A DNA stretch of 64,000 nt from Noviherbaspirillum sedimenti (GTDB taxonomy: Bacteria > Pseudomonadota > Gammaproteobacteria > Burkholderiales > Burkholderiaceae_D): assembly GCF_003590835.1 (NCBI RefSeq), contig NZ_QYUQ01000002.1, positions 4,216,001-4,280,000 on the forward strand, written 5' to 3'. Below are positions 59,454 through 64,000 of this stretch, in pieces; the stretch's first letter is position 1, and the number at the start of each line of letters is the position of its first letter. The notes below the pieces were generated by a model. The model saw only the letters and a list, made by a program, of their open reading frames with translations. It was not told the origin of the DNA and searched no databases. The position numbers and the translations under genes are program-made.

Positions 59454-60151
59454 GAAGCCACCTGTGTCTGCGGCGCTGCCTGGGGTACTTGTGTGTCACC
59501 GACCAGGCGCCCTTGCGCCAGGTGGATCACGCGGGCGCCCGGCTGGTAAATGTTGTCATCATGGGTCGAGATCAGGCATGTCACGCCCACCGCATGGAAT
59601 GCCTTCAGGGCATCGATCACCTTGCCGGCGCTGACGCGGTCAAGGTTGGCGGTCGGCTCGTCGGCCAGGATGATCTGCGGGCGGTTGACGATGGCGCGGG
59701 CGATCGACACGCGCTGTTGCTCGCCGCCGGACAGCGACAGCGGATCGGCTTGCGCCTTGTCCAGCAAGCCGACCTTGTCGAGTGCGGCGCGCGCGCGCTT
59801 TTCCGCTTCGTCGCGCGGGGTGCCGGTGACGATCAGGGGCAGCAGCACGTTGGCCAGCACCGGGCGGTCCGCCAGCAAGCGCTGCTGTTGCAGGATCAGG
59901 CCGAGGTTGCGGCGCAGGTAAGCCAGGCCAGTGGCATTCAGGCGGCCGATGTCCTGGCCGTTGACTTCGACGCTGCCGGAACTTGGCCGCTCGACGGCGG
60001 CGATCATTTTCAGGAGCGTCGATTTGCCGGCGCCGGACGGGCCGGCCAGGAACACCAGCTCGCCCTTGGCGACCGAGAGGTTGAGGTCGAATAGCGCGGT
60101 TGTGGTGGCGTCTTTGGCATAACGCTTGGTGACGTGACGAAATTCGATCAT
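59450..60151 (-). CDS. ftsE: Cell-division ATP-binding protein FtsE
   Basis: A 233-residue ABC ATPase. Walker A is FLAGPSGAGKSTLLKMIA, the signature LSGGEQQRVSIARAIVNRPQ, Walker B ILADEPTANLD and the H-loop STHDDNIYQ. It drives FtsX. Starts directly at the base after the ftsY stop (60152), so ftsY-ftsE-ftsX form an operon in the usual order for Proteobacteria. Complete. Confidence 0.96.
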   Translation of the reverse strand: MIEFRHVTKRYAKDATTTALFDLNLSVAKGELVFLAGPSGAGKSTLLKMIAAVERPSSGSVEVNGQDIGRLNATGLAYLRRNLGLILQQQRLLADRPVLANVLLPLIVTGTPRDEAEKRARAALDKVGLLDKAQADPLSLSGGEQQRVSIARAIVNRPQIILADEPTANLDRVSAGKVIDALKAFHAVGVTCLISTHDDNIYQPGARVIHLAQGRLVGDTQVPQAAPQTQVAS

Positions 60152-61318
60152 TTAACTTAACAAGGCATCCACAAATTCCTGCGCGTTAAAAGGCTGCAAA
60201 TCTTCGATACCTTCGCCGACGCCAATGAAGTAGACCGGCACCGGGCGCGTCCTGGCGATCGCCGCCAGCACGCCGCCCTTGGCGGTGCCATCGAGCTTGG
60301 TGACGACCAGGCCGGTCAGTTGCAGGGCATCGTCAAACGCCTTGACTTGCGTGAGGGCATTTTGCCCGGTATTGCCGTCGATGACCAGCAGCACTTCATG
60401 CGGGGCGTCCGCCATGCTCTTGCCGATCACGCGCTTGATTTTCTTGAGTTCTTCCATCAGGTGCAATTGCGTCGGCAGGCGGCCAGCGGTATCAACCATC
60501 ACCACATCGGTGCCGCGCGCCAGCGCTGATTGCACGGCATCGAAGGCGACTGCCGCCGGATCGCCTGATTCCTGGGAAATCACGCTGACATTGTTGCGCT
60601 CGCCCCAGATCGCCAGTTGTTCGCGGGCGGCGGCGCGGAACGTATCGCCGGCGGCCAGCAGGACCGATTGCCGGTGCGCCTGCAAATGCTTGGCCAGCTT
60701 GCCGATGGTGGTGGTCTTGCCGGCGCCGTTGACGCCGGCGATCATCATGACCATCGGTTGATGGCGCCCCAGCACCAGCGGCTTTTGCAGCGGCGTCAGG
60801 AGTTCGATCAGCAAGGTCTTCAGCGCTCCCTTGACCTGCTCGGCATCGGTCAGCTTGTCATCCTTGACCTTTTTCTTCAGGGCGGTCAGGAGGAATTGCG
60901 TGGCCTCGACGCCGCCATCGGCCATCAGCAGGGCCGATTCCAGTTCTTCATATAAATCGTCGTCGATCTTGGCGCCGACGAATAACGTGGTCAGGCTGGC
61001 CGAAGTCTTTGACAGGCCGGCCTTGAGCCGGGTCAGCCAGGAGCGTTTTTGTTCGGCGGACGGCGCAGGCGCCGGGATAATCTCTTCTTCCCGCATTTCC
61101 GCAGGCGTCGTGATCGCGGGCACCGCTGTGACGGCAGCGGCAGCGGCAGGGGCAACGGTCACTGAGGCAGGCGCGGCCGTGGCCGCAGGCTCGGCCACAA
61201 CGGGGGGCGTAACCTCAGCGATGGGGGGGGCAGCAATTGGGGCAGGGGCCGCAGTCGGGGCTGGGGCCGCGACCGGTGCCGGCGTGTCTTTGGGTTTTCT
61301 CTTGAAGAAGCTAAACAT
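60152..61318 (-). CDS. ftsY: Signal recognition particle receptor FtsY
   Basis: A 388-residue GTPase. N-terminal acidic-type A domain is replaced by an Ala/Pro/Val-rich linker (TPAPVAAPAPTAAPAPIAAP and following), then the NG domain: N part SWLTRLKAGLSKTSASLTTL, G1 AGVNGAGKTTTIGKLAKHL, DTAGRLPTQLHLM, GQNALTQVKAFDDAL and TKLDGTAKGGVLAAI. It docks ribosome-SRP complexes to SecYEG. ATG 61318 (MFSFFKRKPKD) is chosen; upstream codons are not family-like. Divergent from the M16 genes, with a 182-bp gap. Confidence 0.96.
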   Translation of the reverse strand: MFSFFKRKPKDTPAPVAAPAPTAAPAPIAAPPIAEVTPPVVAEPAATAAPASVTVAPAAAAAVTAVPAITTPAEMREEEIIPAPAPSAEQKRSWLTRLKAGLSKTSASLTTLFVGAKIDDDLYEELESALLMADGGVEATQFLLTALKKKVKDDKLTDAEQVKGALKTLLIELLTPLQKPLVLGRHQPMVMMIAGVNGAGKTTTIGKLAKHLQAHRQSVLLAAGDTFRAAAREQLAIWGERNNVSVISQESGDPAAVAFDAVQSALARGTDVVMVDTAGRLPTQLHLMEELKKIKRVIGKSMADAPHEVLLVIDGNTGQNALTQVKAFDDALQLTGLVVTKLDGTAKGGVLAAIARTRPVPVYFIGVGEGIEDLQPFNAQEFVDALLS

Positions 61319-61500
61319 GGGGCTGGGCTGAATCGCAATCAGGGGACAAGGAGGGCATGCAGCATGACGCCAGACAAGCGCGGTACAATCAACAGCTTGC
61401 GGGCAGGGCGCTGCATGAATTGCATGCATTTCCTATATGCCTGAATGCCTGTTATGAAATCCATGTACATGCAAGTTTCTATTTTAACAGAGCGGGAATT

Positions 61501-62865
61501 ATGAAATCGCGGATAGTCGTATTGATTTGCTGCTTGCTGGCCAGTGCTTCTGTTCTGGCGGCAGGGGTGCCGGCGCAAGAATTCATCTTGAAGAATGGCA
61601 TGAAAGTCATCGTCAAGGAAGACCATCGGGCACCGACCGTGGCGCACATGGTCTGGTACCGCACGGGTTCTGTGGATGAATTTAATGGCACCACCGGCGT
61701 CGCCCACGTGCTGGAACACATGATGTTCAAGGGCACCAAGACCCTCAAGCCGGGCGAGTTCAGTGCCAGGGTGGCGGCGATGGGCGGGCGCGAAAACGCC
61801 TTCACAAGCAAGGATTTCACTGCTTACTTCCAGCAGATCGAAAAATCCCGTCTGCCCAAGGTGATGGCGCTGGAAGCCGACCGCATGGCCAACCTGGTGC
61901 TGGATAAAAAGGAATTTGACAAGGAAATCAAGGTGGTGATGGAAGAGCGCCGCCTGCGTACCGACGACCAGCCGATACCGCAGGTGTATGAAGCGCTGAA
62001 CGCGGTCGCCTTCAGCGCCCATCCCTACCGCAATCCGATCGTCGGCTGGATGGATGACTTGCAAAACATGACCGTCGAGGATGCGCGCCGCTGGCATGAC
62101 CGCTGGTACGCCCCCAACAATGCGGTGCTGGTGGTCATCGGCGATGTCAATGCGCGGGAAGTGCTGGCGCTGGCTGAAAAGTATTATGGCCGCATCGCCC
62201 GCAAGGCCATCGGCAGCACCAAGCCGCAAGTCGAGCCACCGCAGCGCGGCATACGCCGTGTGCTGGTCAAGGCGCCCGCCGAAAATCCGTATGTGACGCT
62301 GGCCTTCAAGGTGCCGGCCTTGCGCGACGTCGAAAAGGATACCGATGTCTATGCGCTCGATGTCCTGTCGGCCGTGCTCGACGGCTACGACAATGCGCGC
62401 CTGAATGCGAAACTGGTGCGCACCGACCGCATCGCCAATTCCGCTGGCGCCAGCTACTCCGGCATTTCGCGCGGTCCGGAACTGTTTATGCTTGATGGCG
62501 TGCCGGCGGCCGGCACTACCACCGCACAGCTGGAACAGCGTTTGCGTGCCGAAGTGGCGCGCATTGCCACGCAAGGCGTGGATGAAAATGAATTGCACCG
62601 CGTCAAGACGCAATTGATCGCCGAACAGATCTACAAGCGCGATTCGATTTTCGGCCAGGCGATGGAAATCGGCATGATGGAATTGTCCGGCCTGTCGCAT
62701 CGGGACATCGACCGCATCATTGAAAAATTGCGCGCGGTGAGCGCTGTGCAGGTGCAGGAGGTGGCGCAGAAATATTTCGGCGACGACAGCCTGACAGTCG
62801 CGACCCTGCAACCCTTGCCGCTGGAAGACAAGAAGCCCACGCCGGTAGCAAACTTGCGCCACTGA
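61501..62865 (+). CDS. M16 zinc metallopeptidase (catalytic subunit)
   Basis: A 454-residue exported insulinase/pitrilysin-type protease. Signal peptide (KSRIVVLICCLLASASVLAA). The inverted zinc motif HVLEH (GVAHVLEHMMFKGTK, HxxEH) and distal Glu in the EEKDR-type region (VVMEERRLRTDDQP) are present. Second-half M16C domain includes YDNARLNAKLVRTDRIANSA. It pairs with the noncatalytic homologue downstream (17 bp gap), as in most Proteobacteria. Complete. Confidence 0.92.
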   Translation: MKSRIVVLICCLLASASVLAAGVPAQEFILKNGMKVIVKEDHRAPTVAHMVWYRTGSVDEFNGTTGVAHVLEHMMFKGTKTLKPGEFSARVAAMGGRENAFTSKDFTAYFQQIEKSRLPKVMALEADRMANLVLDKKEFDKEIKVVMEERRLRTDDQPIPQVYEALNAVAFSAHPYRNPIVGWMDDLQNMTVEDARRWHDRWYAPNNAVLVVIGDVNAREVLALAEKYYGRIARKAIGSTKPQVEPPQRGIRRVLVKAPAENPYVTLAFKVPALRDVEKDTDVYALDVLSAVLDGYDNARLNAKLVRTDRIANSAGASYSGISRGPELFMLDGVPAAGTTTAQLEQRLRAEVARIATQGVDENELHRVKTQLIAEQIYKRDSIFGQAMEIGMMELSGLSHRDIDRIIEKLRAVSAVQVQEVAQKYFGDDSLTVATLQPLPLEDKKPTPVANLRH

Positions 62866-62882
62866 ACTCCTGGAACATAAAA

Positions 62883-64000
62883 ATGATGAAACGACTCATT
62901 ATCGTGGCTTGGGTGGCATTGTTCGCCATCCCCGCCCACGCTACCCTGAAAATCGCTGCCTGGACCCTGGACAATGGTGCGCGCGTGCTGTTCGTGGAAA
63001 ACCATTCGATCCCGATGCTCGATGTCAGCGTCGAATTCGATGCCGGTTCGCGCCGTGATCCGCAAGGAAAGTCCGGCACGGCCTCGCTGACCAATGCCAT
63101 GCTGGGGCGCGGCTTGCAGGCGGGAACCGCGGCGCAGGACGAGCCTGCCCTGACCGAGGCGCAAATTTCAGACGGCTTTGCCGATATCGCGGCGCAGCGC
63201 GGCGGCAGTGTCGGCGAGGACAGCGGCGGCGTATCCCTGCGCACCCTGTCGAGCGCTGCCGAGCGCGACGCCGCGGTGCTGCTGCTGGCGCGCGTGCTGG
63301 CGCAGCCGAGTTTTCCGGCGGATTTTTTCGCGCGCGACAAGGCCCGCACCATCGCCGGCATCAAGGAAGCGCTGACCAAGCCGGAATTCATCGCCAGCCG
63401 CGCATTTTCCCGTGTCATGTATGGCAGCCACCCGTATGCCATGGAACCCACGGTGGCGTCGGTCGAAGCCGTCACGCGCGAAGACCTGGCGACTTTTCAT
63501 CGCCAGCATTACGTCGGCAACCGCGCGGTGATCGCCATGATCGGCGATATTACGCGCGCCGAGGCCGACGCCATCGCCCGCCAGTTGACCGCACGCCTGC
63601 CGCAAGGCGCGCCGTTGCCGCCCTTGCCGGCGGTGGCGCCCTTGCAGGGGCAAGAGGAACGCATCGCCCATCCGGCCTCGCAATCGCACATCCTGATCGG
63701 CGCACCGGCCCTGGCGCGCGGCGACCCGGACTTTTTTGCGCTGACAGTCGGCAATTACGTCCTCGGCGGCGGCGGCTTCGTCTCCCGTCTGATGCAGGAA
63801 GTGCGCGAAAAGCGCGGCCTGAGCTACAGCGTGTACAGCTATTTCGAGCCGCTGGCGCAGCCCGGGCCATTCCAGATCGGCTTGCAGACCAGCCAGGCGC
63901 AAACCGGCCAGGCCTTGAAGGTGGCACGCGAGACGCTCGCCGATTACCTGCGCACGGGGCCGACCGAGAAGGAACTGCAGGCGGCCAAGGACAACCTGAT
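62883..64000 (+). CDS. M16 peptidase homologue, noncatalytic subunit (3' end outside window)
   Basis: The frame starts with ATG ATG AAA at 62883 and is open to the last base, so the 3' end lies outside. Signal peptide MKRLIIVAWVALFAIPAHA. It is an M16 fold (WTLDNGARVLFVENHSIPML, VSVEFDAGSRRDPQGKSGTA) but the HxxEH motif is replaced by TASLTNAM, so no zinc site. The R/Y element REKRGLSYSVYSYFEPLAQP is conserved. It should form the inactive partner of the heterodimer. Confidence 0.88.
   Translation, partial: MMKRLIIVAWVALFAIPAHATLKIAAWTLDNGARVLFVENHSIPMLDVSVEFDAGSRRDPQGKSGTASLTNAMLGRGLQAGTAAQDEPALTEAQISDGFADIAAQRGGSVGEDSGGVSLRTLSSAAERDAAVLLLARVLAQPSFPADFFARDKARTIAGIKEALTKPEFIASRAFSRVMYGSHPYAMEPTVASVEAVTREDLATFHRQHYVGNRAVIAMIGDITRAEADAIARQLTARLPQGAPLPPLPAVAPLQGQEERIAHPASQSHILIGAPALARGDPDFFALTVGNYVLGGGGFVSRLMQEVREKRGLSYSVYSYFEPLAQPGPFQIGLQTSQAQTGQALKVARETLADYLRTGPTEKELQAAKDNL

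Noticed and set aside
58498..59499. A 333-codon minus-strand frame overlapping ftsX
   Set aside because: Same strand but another frame of ftsX; Arg/Pro/Gly-rich and without family features, whereas the 58527-59453 frame is clearly FtsX.

Overview
The window is a chromosomal stretch of a GC-rich betaproteobacterium. The order coxB-coxA-small ORF-ctaG-DUF2970-coxC-DUF2909-SURF1-SCO-ctaA-ctaB-sco, followed by rpoH-ftsX-ftsE-ftsY and two M16 peptidase genes, is typical of Burkholderiales. An Oxalobacteraceae member (Herminiimonas, Herbaspirillum, Janthinobacterium or Collimonas type) is my best guess. This is inferred from gene order and protein character, not from a database search.

Layout. (1) 1-17.6 kb is a metal-homeostasis region: the end of czcC, then czcB and czcA; a decayed P-type ATPase tail; a stand-alone DsbD-alpha-like periplasmic protein; a three-gene cassette of outer-membrane barrel, periplasmic C39 peptidase and double-glycine-leader peptide; an MFS transporter; a CDF transporter; a PII-type P-ATPase; and a copper module (copA, cueR, copZ). 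Matching CueR-type promoters with 19-bp spacers precede copA and copZ. An isolated 4-oxalocrotonate-decarboxylase-like gene sits inside the copper module. (2) 17.6-23.4 kb is mixed: alkB-ada alkylation repair, a Tat-exported molybdopterin-fold protein, an acetyltransferase and DUF1810 pair, small hypotheticals, and a diguanylate cyclase. (3) 23.5-33.6 kb holds a cyanide-insensitive-type cydAB with a 46-aa third subunit, hisC, a PF10014 dioxygenase, a divergent LysR and NAD(P)-binding pair, transporters, a thioredoxin, and an IS1182-type insertion sequence that sits exactly on the thioredoxin stop codon. (4) 33.7-44.9 kb has a patatin, an ECF sigma / Tat ferritin-like / cytochrome c operon, a paiB gene with an internal deletion, a fatty-acid desaturase, an OmpR-type two-component system whose kinase H-box is unusual, a candidate sRNA with a PmrA/QseB-like box, a GGDEF-EAL protein and a diiron ferritin-like protein. 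(5) 45-57.4 kb carries a PCuAC copper chaperone, trmL, comF, bioC and the complete caa3-like cytochrome c oxidase assembly locus. (6) 57.4-64 kb carries rpoH with a perfect CIRCE element, ftsX-ftsE-ftsY and an M16 peptidase pair cut by the window end.

How the genes fit together. Copper is the recurring theme. CueR senses Cu(I) and should switch on CopA export and CopZ buffering. CzcCBA and the CDF protein export divalent cations. PCuAC, CtaG, SCO proteins and SURF1 deliver copper and heme to the oxidase. The bd oxidase gives a copper-free alternative terminal oxidase.

The best candidate for an undescribed system is the 6.3-8.2 kb cassette. It encodes a Sec-exported peptide with a canonical double-glycine leader, a C39 protease that carries its own signal peptide and has no ABC transporter, and a coiled-coil outer-membrane barrel. 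Together they suggest periplasmic GG-processing followed by outer-membrane export, reminiscent of FapD/FapF but with a different substrate.
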